Shown here piece after piece: positions 26,202 through 34,255 of a stretch of DNA of 51,133 nt. The DNA comes from Mucilaginibacter flavus (lineage in GTDB: Bacteria; Bacteroidota; Bacteroidia; Sphingobacteriales; Sphingobacteriaceae), in assembly GCF_030409315.1 (NCBI RefSeq), contig NZ_JAUFPS010000088.1, positions 1 to 51,133 of the forward strand. The letters run 5' to 3'. Made by a program: the position numbers and the translations under genes. The notes under the pieces are model-generated. The model was not told the origin of the DNA. It saw nothing but the letters and a program-made list of their open reading frames with translations, and ran no database searches. Positions within the stretch are counted from its first letter, which is position 1. Each line of letters opens with the position of its first letter.

Positions 26202-27356
26202 ATGAAGATATTTTTAAGCTCAACGGCTTATGATTTAGGGGATATCAGAGCTAAGATAGTTGACATTTTAACTAAGCAAAAGCATGAAGTAATTTATCAC
26301 GAAAGCCCAACATTTCCAGCAAAAGTTGATTTGCATTCACATGACCAATGTCTTTTGGCAGTCGAAGATTGCGACACACTGGTATGTGTCTTAGACAAAA
26401 GATATGGCGGTAATTATGCAGGGGAAATGTTGGCAAACAACAAACCATTAAAATTCTCCGTCACAGGCAAAGATAACAAAGGAGAGAGGCTAAAAGAAGA
26501 TCTGGAAATCCCTATTAATAAATTAAGTATAACATGGTGTGAGTTGCAGAGAGCGTATGCTTTGAATAAAAATGTTATCACATTTGCTCGTCAAAGAACA
26601 ATGGATGAAAAGGAAACAAGACGCCACAACCAGTATTTAAAAACCTTTAGACCATCATACGCTGAAAAAAATGAATTGTTTGACCTTATTGATTGGATAA
26701 CTAAACAGAAAAGGAATAACTGGATCATTCCCTTTAATAATATAGTAGACTTCGAAGAAAAGCTTGTTGTTTATATTAACGAGTTTGACAAACAAAAACT
26801 GAAAACCACAATTAGTAAAAAACATCTTAGTAAAAAGATTTGCGTGATTGTAGAAGGAGAAATTGATCGTATTGTTGTTCAAAATCTCATCCGTAAATCG
26901 AAAATTAAAGGTGAGTTTATTATAATACCTGCTTATAGTAAATATAGAATCTTACAGACATTTAATGAATATATACTTCCATTTTCAAGAGCTTTTGACA
27001 AGGTATTAGTCCTTGTTGATACCGATGCAAAAAGCTCAGAACAATTATTAACTTTCAGGGATAGCATAAGTCAGCTTGAAGAAAATATAATTATGGAAAA
27101 TGTCCAAATATTTGGCGCTAATCCTTCTATCGAGGCTTGGATTACTGCTGGGGTTGACGAAAAATTATATAGATGGCATGAAGGCTTTATCGACAAAGAG
27201 ATTTACGTCATGAGGTTTGGTAGTTCAACTATTCAAAATACAAGAAATGTGATGAAGGATTTTAATATTACACAAGCCATGCAACTATCTTCTGAATTAA
27301 CTGATTTTGTTGGAGCTTTGCGGCAATTTGCGTTTGAAGAGCAGGCAGGTAAATAA
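26202..27356 (+). CDS. DUF4062-TOPRIM fusion protein, candidate defence effector
   Basis: This 384-aa soluble protein has two parts. Residues about 1-115 match DUF4062, a small Rossmann-like domain found in many immunity and signalling proteins; characteristic are KIFLSSTAYDLGDIR, HDQCLLAVEDCD and RYGGNYAGEML. Residues about 211-384 look like a TOPRIM catalytic fold: CVIVEGEIDR with Glu218/Glu220, then VLVLVDTDA with Asp273 and Asp275, and PSIEAWI (308-314) as in some TOPRIM proteins. OLD-type nucleases use the same acidic residues to bind Mg2+. No ATPase is fused to it. The gene is AT-richer than its neighbours and lies just after tRNA-Ser, suggesting acquisition by transfer. The defence role is inference. 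Confidence 0.75.
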   Translation: MKIFLSSTAYDLGDIRAKIVDILTKQKHEVIYHESPTFPAKVDLHSHDQCLLAVEDCDTLVCVLDKRYGGNYAGEMLANNKPLKFSVTGKDNKGERLKEDLEIPINKLSITWCELQRAYALNKNVITFARQRTMDEKETRRHNQYLKTFRPSYAEKNELFDLIDWITKQKRNNWIIPFNNIVDFEEKLVVYINEFDKQKLKTTISKKHLSKKICVIVEGEIDRIVVQNLIRKSKIKGEFIIIPAYSKYRILQTFNEYILPFSRAFDKVLVLVDTDAKSSEQLLTFRDSISQLEENIIMENVQIFGANPSIEAWITAGVDEKLYRWHEGFIDKEIYVMRFGSSTIQNTRNVMKDFNITQAMQLSSELTDFVGALRQFAFEEQAGK

Positions 27357-27507
27357 TAAAAAACAGTATCCGATTTGTTCTCAACTATTAATTAACCATA
27401 TCTAACTCGTTACATCGTTTTCAAAATATTTTTAATTACATCCAAAATACCTTCCAAGTGTCCTAATAGACTCCCGTTCACCCCGCTGATACCAATATCA
27501 AAATATT
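27357..27507. other. intergenic region after the DUF4062-TOPRIM gene
   Basis: This AT-rich stretch has no gene or recognisable site. I looked for a second copy of the tRNA-Ser 3' end, which would mark an island boundary, and found none. Confidence 0.4.
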
Positions 27508-27547
27508 AAAAGCCTGTCAATCAAATAATTGCAGGCTTTTGTTTTTT
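27508..27547 (+). terminator. terminator before the PYP operon
   Basis: AAAAGCCTG (27508-27516) and CAGGCTTTT (27532-27540) pair, and GTTTTTTTA follows. It separates the DUF4062 gene from the operon downstream. Confidence 0.7.
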
Positions 27548-27732
27548 TATCAAATGTGTCGTCCAGTACGAATGTCCCGGTTTTTTCAAAACGTTATCCG
27601 ATAGGCGGTTACGTTTATATTTTAAGCGTTTCCAAAAGCGTTAAAGCTTCTGTTATCATCTCCCGTTATTTTCACAAGATTGTAAATTCAGCTTGCTTAT
27701 TCTTTTTAGTTGTGCTTTTTTTAAATCTACCC

Positions 27733-27749
27733 TTTGGAAAATTCCCAAA
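27733..27749. promoter_or_regulatory. short palindrome upstream of the PYP gene
   Basis: TTTGGAAAATTCCCAAA (17 bp) is symmetrical except at one pair. It lies 78 bp before the ATG at 27828. It could bind a regulator; no exact -7 box is present (closest is TAATTTTA at 27796-27803). Confidence 0.3.
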
Positions 27750-27827
27750 ATGATATTTTCTTTAAAACTCAAAATAAACACCGAAACGCAAGTGATAATT
27801 TTATGTTAAAATCGAAAAAAAACTGTC

Positions 27828-28187
27828 ATGAATTTAACCTTTAATGACCCGTCATTACCAGAATGGCTTGAAACCAGTTCAGAAAAAGACTATGATAACC
27901 TGCCATTTGGGGTAGTAAAAATGAATTACGACGGGGTAGTGACTAACTACAGCAAAGGTCAATCGGATTTATCTGGCGTATCTAAAGAAAACGCCAGGGG
28001 TAAGCATTTTTTTACACAGGTGGCGCCATGTACCAATAACTTTATGGTAGCGGAGAAATACAAAAGTGACAGTTTGGACGAAATTATGCCTTACATGTTC
28101 ACCTATATCACTTTGCCTACCCCGGTTGAGCTGCGCCTCATTAAAGGCAGTAAAGGCAATCAATACCTGCTGGCTAAAAACGCATAA
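27828..28187 (+). CDS. pyp: photoactive yellow protein (PYP) homologue
   Basis: This 119-aa soluble PAS protein matches PYP without gaps from residue 25 to the chromophore cysteine. VAPCT at 65-69 puts Cys68 where PYP Cys69 binds p-coumarate through a thioester. Tyr41 corresponds to Tyr42, which hydrogen-bonds the phenolate. GKHFF (58-62), FG (27-28) and Tyr93 (PYP Tyr98) also match. Differences are Gln45 in place of Glu46, Ser49 for Thr50, Val51 for Arg52 and Thr95 for Met100. Absorbing blue light should trigger a photocycle that signals through conformational change. The next gene, a histidine kinase, starts 2 nt after the stop. The alternative is a plain PAS domain, but the Cys/Tyr pattern argues against it. 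Confidence 0.9.
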   Translation: MNLTFNDPSLPEWLETSSEKDYDNLPFGVVKMNYDGVVTNYSKGQSDLSGVSKENARGKHFFTQVAPCTNNFMVAEKYKSDSLDEIMPYMFTYITLPTPVELRLIKGSKGNQYLLAKNA

Positions 28188-28189
28188 AA

Positions 28190-29431
28190 TTGAGCGCTAT
28201 TTCGGCCGAGAGCCAGGTACAAAAGATGCTTTCCATCATTTACCAGATCCCCATGGGGTTGGTAGAAGCAACTAAAGATGGAGGGATTACAGCTATGAAT
28301 GCTAAAAGCATTCAGTTATTAATGCCTTTGTTTCATATTCATAAATTAAAGGGTAACAACATTAACCACCTTTTGAGTGTGATAGCGCCCCAAGTACTTG
28401 CCGCCGCCCAACAGTTTGTACCCGCCAATGGCAATGTAATCAAACAAGTAAGGCAGGAAATACCTGTTACACATGCGAATGGCTCAGACACCGATCTGTG
28501 TTTTTTGTTTACAGTAGAAAAGCTGGACGAGGACCAATTTACTTACGTGTTTGACGACGTTACGGAGCTTTATCATAAGGAGAAAGAACTAAACCAAATG
28601 ATAGAGGATAAGGCGATTGAACAGCTTAACAAGTTCGAGATCGCATCGGGGCTATTGCATGATATTGGTAACGCCGTGGTAGGGTTTGGTTCCTACATTA
28701 CTAAAATTAAGCGGTCTATCGAACAAAAGAATGATATTACTACGCTGCAAAGTTTAAAAACATTTGTTGAAAAGAACCAGGTTGCGTTGGCGGGCGCACT
28801 TGGCGAAAAAAAAAGTAAAGCTATAGCCGAATTACTGGATGGTGTGATCACTAATCAGGAAAGTAACTTAACAGAAGTGAGAAATTCTGTTACCGACCAA
28901 ATGAAGATCATTTCACATATCCAGGAGATCTTAAATATACAACGGCAATATGTTAAAGGGCATTATATTGAGCGTGCTACCGTTAGCGTGCGCGACCTGA
29001 TTAATGATTCGGTTTCTATGCTGGCTAATTCGTTTGAAAAACGGGGGATAAATTTAGGCCTGCAGATATCCAGCGATATGGTGCAGATTAAAGGCGATAG
29101 AACCAAACTGATGCAGGTTTTTTTGAACCTGTTAAAGAACGCTGCCGATTCCGTTGTACAACTGGAAAACCCTGAACAGGCTAAAGAAATCAACGTAGCT
29201 GTGGGCCGGGGAAAAACCAGTGTGAAGGTAATTATCCAGGATAATGGCCGGGGATTTGACGAGGCAACCGGGGCAAAATTATTTACCAGGGGCTACACTA
29301 CCAAAGCAGAAGGGACAGGACTTGGCCTGGCCAACTGCAAAAATATTATTGAAGGCCATAACGGCCAAATCTATCTCACCAGCGCCGGTGTAGGCCAGGG
29401 TGCTACATCTGTTGTGATTTTTAATATATAA
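28190..29431 (+). CDS. soluble PAS-histidine kinase, PYP partner
   Basis: This 413-aa kinase has an N-terminal PAS-like domain (about 10-125) and a phosphoacceptor helix with His157 (GLLHDIGNAVVG). The ATP-binding domain has N-box Asn317 (LLKNAAD), DNGRG (351-355) and GTGLGL (375-380). No transmembrane segment is present. Translation can begin at TTG 28190, 2 nt after the PYP stop, or at ATG 28226, where coupling would be looser. The tight spacing implies co-production with PYP, and the natural reading is that light-driven change in PYP alters its activity. The His motif HDIGN is not the usual HE-L/I-[RK]-x-P, so it belongs to a divergent HisKA subgroup. Confidence 0.88.
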   Translation: MSAISAESQVQKMLSIIYQIPMGLVEATKDGGITAMNAKSIQLLMPLFHIHKLKGNNINHLLSVIAPQVLAAAQQFVPANGNVIKQVRQEIPVTHANGSDTDLCFLFTVEKLDEDQFTYVFDDVTELYHKEKELNQMIEDKAIEQLNKFEIASGLLHDIGNAVVGFGSYITKIKRSIEQKNDITTLQSLKTFVEKNQVALAGALGEKKSKAIAELLDGVITNQESNLTEVRNSVTDQMKIISHIQEILNIQRQYVKGHYIERATVSVRDLINDSVSMLANSFEKRGINLGLQISSDMVQIKGDRTKLMQVFLNLLKNAADSVVQLENPEQAKEINVAVGRGKTSVKVIIQDNGRGFDEATGAKLFTRGYTTKAEGTGLGLANCKNIIEGHNGQIYLTSAGVGQGATSVVIFNI

Positions 29432-29454
29432 GCCTTTAAAGCGTATATCAACCT

Positions 29455-31047
29455 ATGGAAAATATTAACACAAGAGTGCTCATTATTGACGACGAAGAAG
29501 TTGTTAGGGATAATATCGAAGATATATTGGTACCTAAGCGGGCTTATGCCAATGAAATGATCACTAATGCTTCGAGTATTCTTTTTGACGATGAGGAAGA
29601 ACCTGAAGAAAGGATTCTTACCCCGGTTAATAACAGCACCATACCGGTATTTAGTGTAGATAAAGCCAGTAGCGGTATGGAGGGTTTGCAAAAAATTAAG
29701 GCCGCTGTAGCGGCAGGTAAACCTTATGCAGTAATATTTTTAGATATGCGGATGCCGGGCTGGGACGGCCTGGAAACGGCAATGTATATCAAGGAGGCTG
29801 ATCCCAAAGCCGAAATTATCATCATTACCGCCTTTAGCGATAAATCCATCGAGGAGATATTTAACAAGGTTGGGCAAAACGTGGGTTATCACTGTAAACC
29901 CTATGCTTCTGAGGAGATCTTGCAATTAGCCACCAAAGGTGTTAACGACTATAATAAGCTGCGTAACCTGGAAAAACTAATCACGGTGATTTCCAATATC
30001 AATATGTCAAAAACGCAGCTTGACCCATTACTTCAAAATATATTAGATCAGCTGGCTATGTACATTGGTAGTGATATGGCTGTATTGGGCAAACTGCTTA
30101 CTTCTAAAACATATCAGCAGCTCTTCTCTATCGGATCGGTAGGCTCGGTAGAAAAAAAGATCAATGTAGAGCGCCTGTCGGCCATCATTGCCTCAACTGA
30201 TATTACCGAAGAAGAGGAGGTGGTACAAGTTGATGAACTGGTGTTTATCAAAATTGAAGACTATTATATTTTTGCAGCACTTACCGCTAACCAGTTCCTT
30301 AAAACTGAAAAGATTTACCTGCTGAAATTATTTGTGCAAAGTGCCGCTAAAGCCATCAAGAACGCACAATTACACGAAGTAATCGCGCGAGAAGAAAAGC
30401 TGGCCGTTGTTGGTAAAGCACTGAGCATGTTAATGCATGACCTGCGCGTACCCATTAAAAATATTCCGCTGCTTACTGGCGCCATACGCGATGAAGGTTT
30501 CAACAGTTCCTGGTTAGATATGATTGATGAAAGTGGTGAGCAGGCTTCGGAAATTTTTGACGACTTTTTAGATTTTATAAGAGATACCCCACTAAAAGCC
30601 CAGCGCATATCTGTAAACCAACTGATTAACGATAGTGTCACTTTGGCTAACCATACACCCGGTTTTAATCAGATATCCATAAGTGAGCAGGTAGTGCCCG
30701 ATTTATTTGTACAGGGAGATAGCAGCAAGCTTAAGCGGGTGATAATGAACCTGATGAACAACGCTTGCGAAGCCATGACCGCGCTTAAAGTAGAGAGCCC
30801 TTCAATTGAACTTTTAGCAAATAAGGTGGGTAGTGATGTGGTGATCAAAGTTAAAGATAACGGCCCCGGCATTCCGGCAAGTATCATTGAAAATTTGTTT
30901 GATGCTTTTGTAACTGTAGGTAAAGGTAACGGCACCGGGCTGGGCCTGGCTATTGCTAAACAGTTTATAGAAGCACATGAAGGCACAATTACTGTAGCGA
31001 ACCATAATGGCGCGGAGTTTACCATTATACTACCGGCAGCTGTGTAA
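29455..31047 (+). CDS. REC-histidine kinase hybrid, second signalling protein of the PYP operon
   Basis: This 530-aa soluble protein starts with a receiver domain (about 5-160). Asp12/Asp13 are acidic, Asp97 (FLDMRMPG) is the phosphate acceptor, Thr125 is conserved, and Lys148 lies in KPY. An acidic insertion (about 30-65, FDDEEEPEE) breaks the receiver between helix 1 and strand 2. A GAF-like middle (about 165-305) and a kinase core follow, with His328 (LMHDLRVPIKN), Asn435/436, DNGPG (468-472) and GTGLGL (493-498). It may accept phosphate from the kinase at 28190 and pass the signal on. No DNA-binding output occurs in the operon. The last A of its stop is the first A of the next ATG. Confidence 0.88.
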   Translation: MENINTRVLIIDDEEVVRDNIEDILVPKRAYANEMITNASSILFDDEEEPEERILTPVNNSTIPVFSVDKASSGMEGLQKIKAAVAAGKPYAVIFLDMRMPGWDGLETAMYIKEADPKAEIIIITAFSDKSIEEIFNKVGQNVGYHCKPYASEEILQLATKGVNDYNKLRNLEKLITVISNINMSKTQLDPLLQNILDQLAMYIGSDMAVLGKLLTSKTYQQLFSIGSVGSVEKKINVERLSAIIASTDITEEEEVVQVDELVFIKIEDYYIFAALTANQFLKTEKIYLLKLFVQSAAKAIKNAQLHEVIAREEKLAVVGKALSMLMHDLRVPIKNIPLLTGAIRDEGFNSSWLDMIDESGEQASEIFDDFLDFIRDTPLKAQRISVNQLINDSVTLANHTPGFNQISISEQVVPDLFVQGDSSKLKRVIMNLMNNACEAMTALKVESPSIELLANKVGSDVVIKVKDNGPGIPASIIENLFDAFVTVGKGNGTGLGLAIAKQFIEAHEGTITVANHNGAEFTIILPAAV

Positions 31048-32141
31048 TGTGGGATTATCAGTCGGTTAAGCAAATTATTTTAGATTTATCGCTAAAGGTT
31101 AGGGGTATGCCCTTCACAGGCGATGCAGCCCTTTACCAAATAATTGGTGCCGATTGGAAACACGATTTGGGTTTAGATTCTATTGAGTTGATGGGGTTGG
31201 CCGCCGAGGTAAACTCGTTATTTAACCTGTTTGCAGTTAATGAGCCACCCTACCTGTTATCATCTGCCAAAGTTGATGATTGGGTTGAAATGGTTTTAAA
31301 AACCCGGCAACGTGCCGATGAAATTTTGTGTTTTAACACATCCGGAACTTCCGGGCAAACCAAAGTTATTCGGCATACCATGGCTCACCTCCAAAGGGAG
31401 ATAGCATTCTTAAAAACGCTTTTCCAAGAGGCTACGTGCATTATCCCTTATGTACCAGGTTATTCAATTTACGGGTTTTTACTAACGGTGGGTTTGCCTA
31501 AATTGTTACAAGCGCCTTTATGCTACCCCTCTCAGGTGGATTGGACGCGGTTACCGGCGAACGCCCTGATAGTTGCTACTCCGTTTAACTGGCAGTTATT
31601 AATCAATAGTTTGCCAGATATGGCTGTGCAAGTGCTTGGCGTATCGGCTGCGGCTCCATTATATTCAGATTTATATCGGAGCATCAATTCAAAAGGAATT
31701 AAGCTTACTGAGCTGTACGGGGCTACCGAAACTTCGGGTGTGGCTTACCGGAATCACTGGGACGATAGCTTTCAATTTTTCCCTTATTGGGCATTAGCGA
31801 CTGATGGCGAGATAAGAGATATGGAAACGGACCGCGTTTTTAAACTTATGGATGATATCCGGATAGATGACCAGGGGCATTTTACTATCACCGGTCGAAA
31901 AGATAAACAGGTGAAAATAGCAGGGCGGCTGGTAAACCTGGATCAGGTTGCTTTAAGTATAAAAAAACTGGCAAATGTTCAGGAATGCCACATCAGCGCC
32001 AAAGCAACAGGCAACGACCTCATGATACAGGTTTCTTTAACCCTTTTTGAAGATGGCGAGCACCAACGTACCGATGTAAAAAAACAAATCAGGCAAATGC
32101 TGCCAGCTCATGAACGCCCCAGGGACATTTATTTTGATTGA
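31047..32141 (+). CDS. pcl: acyl-carrier/adenylation fusion, likely PYP chromophore ligase (coumarate ligase)
   Basis: This 364-aa protein couples an N-terminal acyl-carrier-like segment (about 5-85; DLGLDSIELM with Ser45 as the presumed phosphopantetheine site) to a short adenylating domain. The latter has TSGTSGQTK (98-106), ELYGATETSG (222-231) and TGRKDKQVKIAGRLVN (282-297). The chain ends PRDIYFD, where the C-terminal lysine of adenylating enzymes would lie. At 364 aa it is far shorter than plant 4CL (about 540). Sequence type and location fit the PYP-activation ligase family (TIGR02372, as I recall), which activates p-coumarate before attachment to PYP. The gene overlaps the preceding stop by 1 nt. 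Confidence 0.8.
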   Translation: MWDYQSVKQIILDLSLKVRGMPFTGDAALYQIIGADWKHDLGLDSIELMGLAAEVNSLFNLFAVNEPPYLLSSAKVDDWVEMVLKTRQRADEILCFNTSGTSGQTKVIRHTMAHLQREIAFLKTLFQEATCIIPYVPGYSIYGFLLTVGLPKLLQAPLCYPSQVDWTRLPANALIVATPFNWQLLINSLPDMAVQVLGVSAAAPLYSDLYRSINSKGIKLTELYGATETSGVAYRNHWDDSFQFFPYWALATDGEIRDMETDRVFKLMDDIRIDDQGHFTITGRKDKQVKIAGRLVNLDQVALSIKKLANVQECHISAKATGNDLMIQVSLTLFEDGEHQRTDVKKQIRQMLPAHERPRDIYFD

Positions 32142-32221
32142 TTATTACTTAATTATTTCCGTTGTCACCAACAACCCCGCAAGAAAAAAGTTCGGTAGTA
32201 TCCGGCTTTACCGTAAAAATT

Positions 32222-32256
32222 AAAAACCTTGCTGCAATAAAGTAGCAAGGTTTTTT
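32222..32256 (+). terminator. terminator after the PYP operon
   Basis: A 12-bp stem (32222-32233, AAAAACCTTGCT; 32244-32255, AGCAAGGTTTTT) with a 10-nt loop, ending in a T-run. It closes the four-gene operon. Confidence 0.85.
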
Positions 32257-32404
32257 GTTTTTCTGCACTCCAAACCTATCAATGGCTTCTGCGCTTTAAT
32301 TACAGTCACAAAAGAGAATTAGTGTACAACTATCCAGTATTTGTGTTAACACCGGCCCTCTTATCCTTCAGACATTTGTACTATCAATTTGAAATAGTAA
32401 CAAA

Positions 32405-33220
32405 ATGAAAAAAATAATTTTAATAATTGGTGCAAGTTCTGGGATGGGTAAGGAAACTGCTAAGAAACTCATCCGGGAGGGTCATACTGTTTATACAGTT
32501 GCACGAAGAATTGACCAAATGCAGGATTTAAAGGCATTGGGTGGTTATCCAATGCAAATGGATGTAACAAGTGAAAACGACATACGGAAGGTAATTAATA
32601 CCATTATCAAAGAAGAGGGTAAGATAGATGTGCTTTGGAACAACGCGGGCTATGGTCTTTATGGTTCGGTAGAGGATGTATCGTTAGCTGAGGCAAGAAA
32701 ACAGATGGAGGTAAATGTTTTCGGAATTGCTGCGGTATCGCAAATGGTAGTTCCCTACATGCGTAAAGCAAAATCCGGATTAATTATTAACACTTCTTCA
32801 ATGGGTGGTAAAATGTACTTCCCGATGGGGGCATGGTACCATGCAAGCAAACATGCCGTGGAAGGTTTGAGCGATTGTATGCGATTAGAGTTAAAGCAAT
32901 TCAATATCAAGGTGGTGATATTGGAGCCCGGCTTTATTGCCACCGAATTTGGATCTGTTTTGATTGGCAACTTTTCAAAAGTTTCAAAGCAAAGCGCCTA
33001 CACAGGCATGATGGATAAAATCATAGAGGGTACAAAAAAAGCCGCGCAGGGAAACGGTTCCTCGAAACCTTCGGTAATTGCTGATACTGTAAATAAAATA
33101 GTAAGTAGTAAAAATCCGAAAACACGTTACAGGGTTGGAAAGTTTGCCAAACCTATGGTTTGGATGAGGACCTACCTGGGAGACAGGCTATTTGACAGAA
33201 TCGTTATGAGTCAAATGTAA
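32405..33220 (+). CDS. SDR family oxidoreductase 1
   Basis: This 271-aa short-chain dehydrogenase has the NAD(P)-binding GASSGMG (9-15), NNAGYGLYG and the catalytic YHASK. Arg34/Arg35 in VARR after strand 2 suggest NADP preference. The substrate is unknown. It heads an apparent operon with a DUF2147 protein, a membrane protein and an AraC regulator (gaps of 40, 22 and 34 bp). It is a paralogue of the SDR at 49206; they share NNAGYGL(F/Y)G and EARxQME. The SDR/AraC arrangement at 49.2-51 kb repeats the theme. Confidence 0.9.
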   Translation: MKKIILIIGASSGMGKETAKKLIREGHTVYTVARRIDQMQDLKALGGYPMQMDVTSENDIRKVINTIIKEEGKIDVLWNNAGYGLYGSVEDVSLAEARKQMEVNVFGIAAVSQMVVPYMRKAKSGLIINTSSMGGKMYFPMGAWYHASKHAVEGLSDCMRLELKQFNIKVVILEPGFIATEFGSVLIGNFSKVSKQSAYTGMMDKIIEGTKKAAQGNGSSKPSVIADTVNKIVSSKNPKTRYRVGKFAKPMVWMRTYLGDRLFDRIVMSQM

Positions 33221-33260
33221 TAGCATCAAAGCAAATTAAATAACGTTTAAAAACAAGTAA

Positions 33261-33701
33261 ATGAAAATCTTAAAAATAGCTATTGCATTAGTAATCGCTT
33301 TTGCCACTACAGTTAAAGCACAAACTGCCGAAAATGCTATAGCAGGCACATGGGAATCTGATAAGAAAGATGTTCGGTTAGAGTTCTTCAAATTGGGCAA
33401 TGAGTACCAGGCAAAATTGTTATGGGGTAATAAAATTGTAGAAAGCGACGGCAAAACTTCAAAAAAAGATGCCAAAAACCCGGACGAAAAACTACGTTCA
33501 AGAAGCATCATCGGCATTGTAAGTGTAACCGGCCTAAAGTGGGATGGAGAGGAATTTACTGGCGGTAAAATCTATAATCCTCCATCAGGAGATACTTATA
33601 AATGCAAGGTTTGGATCAAAAACGGCAAGCTAAATCTGCGCGGGTATATGGGCGTATCTATGTTTGGTCAAACCGCTACATTTCATCGCTACAATCAGTA
33701 A
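33261..33701 (+). CDS. DUF2147 family secreted protein
   Basis: This 146-aa protein has a signal peptide (MKILKIAIALVIAFATTVKA) and a domain of about 120 residues with the DUF2147 pattern GTWESDKKDVRLEFF near the start, NPDEKLRSRSIIG in the middle and KVWIKNGKLNLRGYMG at the end. The family is periplasmic, lipocalin-like, and of unknown function. It follows the SDR by 40 bp and precedes a membrane protein by 22 bp, so co-transcription is likely. Confidence 0.85.
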   Translation: MKILKIAIALVIAFATTVKAQTAENAIAGTWESDKKDVRLEFFKLGNEYQAKLLWGNKIVESDGKTSKKDAKNPDEKLRSRSIIGIVSVTGLKWDGEEFTGGKIYNPPSGDTYKCKVWIKNGKLNLRGYMGVSMFGQTATFHRYNQ

Positions 33702-33723
33702 CTGTGTATTAATAAGTTTGACT

Positions 33724-34221
33724 ATGAATTTCTTTAATAGTACATCTGCATGGATTAAGGGTGAGGTTTTTGAGGGTATTTTGATCTTTGTGTTCGGTGT
33801 CTTCATTATTTTATTGGGGCTTATATTCTGGAAATTTGGCGAAACACCAAATGCAAAAGCACTCATCATTCCCCTAATTATCGCAGGTTTTGTGTATGTT
33901 TTATTAGGCGGCTCAATGTATGTTTCAAATCAAAACAGGTTGCCGGTTTTCAAGCAAAAGTTTAGTCATAATCAATCGGAGTTTATTCAATCCGAAAAAA
34001 AACGCGTAGAAAGCTTTCAATACATGTACACCATTTCAAAGGTGGTGGCAACAGTATGTTTTTCACTTACACTACTTATATTCTGGTTGTTAAAAAGCCC
34101 GTCATGGCAAGGCTGGGGTATTGGCTTATCATTATTTGCCATCTCAGGTTTGATGGTTGATTACTTTTCCCAGGAAAGGGCTGAGATCTATTACAAAGTG
34201 ATTTTAGAGATATTAAAATAG
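33724..34221 (+). CDS. membrane protein, unknown function
   Basis: This 165-aa protein has four transmembrane segments (about 16-38, 46-66, 101-119, 128-146) and a charged loop SHNQSEFIQSEKKRVESF between segments 2 and 3. Start 33724 is preferred over upstream in-frame codons, which lie inside the DUF2147 gene. I do not recognise a family. It sits in the SDR-DUF2147-AraC operon, 34 bp before the AraC gene. Confidence 0.6.
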   Translation: MNFFNSTSAWIKGEVFEGILIFVFGVFIILLGLIFWKFGETPNAKALIIPLIIAGFVYVLLGGSMYVSNQNRLPVFKQKFSHNQSEFIQSEKKRVESFQYMYTISKVVATVCFSLTLLIFWLLKSPSWQGWGIGLSLFAISGLMVDYFSQERAEIYYKVILEILK

Positions 34222-34255
34222 CAGGCAATGAGAACTATTTTCTAAATTTAGATAG

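Noticed and set aside
27529..27753. 74-aa plus-strand ORF before the PYP operon
   Set aside because: It starts inside the terminator hairpin and has no protein-like pattern.
27357..27827. possible island attachment site (second copy of tRNA-Ser 3' end)
   Set aside because: No repeat of the tRNA 3' end was found by eye downstream of the DUF4062 gene, so an integration boundary cannot be drawn.
28141..28230. PYP and histidine kinase as one frameshifted fusion
   Set aside because: The frames differ, but PYP ends at a normal length with its own stop and the kinase has usable starts at 28190 and 28226. Two coupled genes are the simpler reading.
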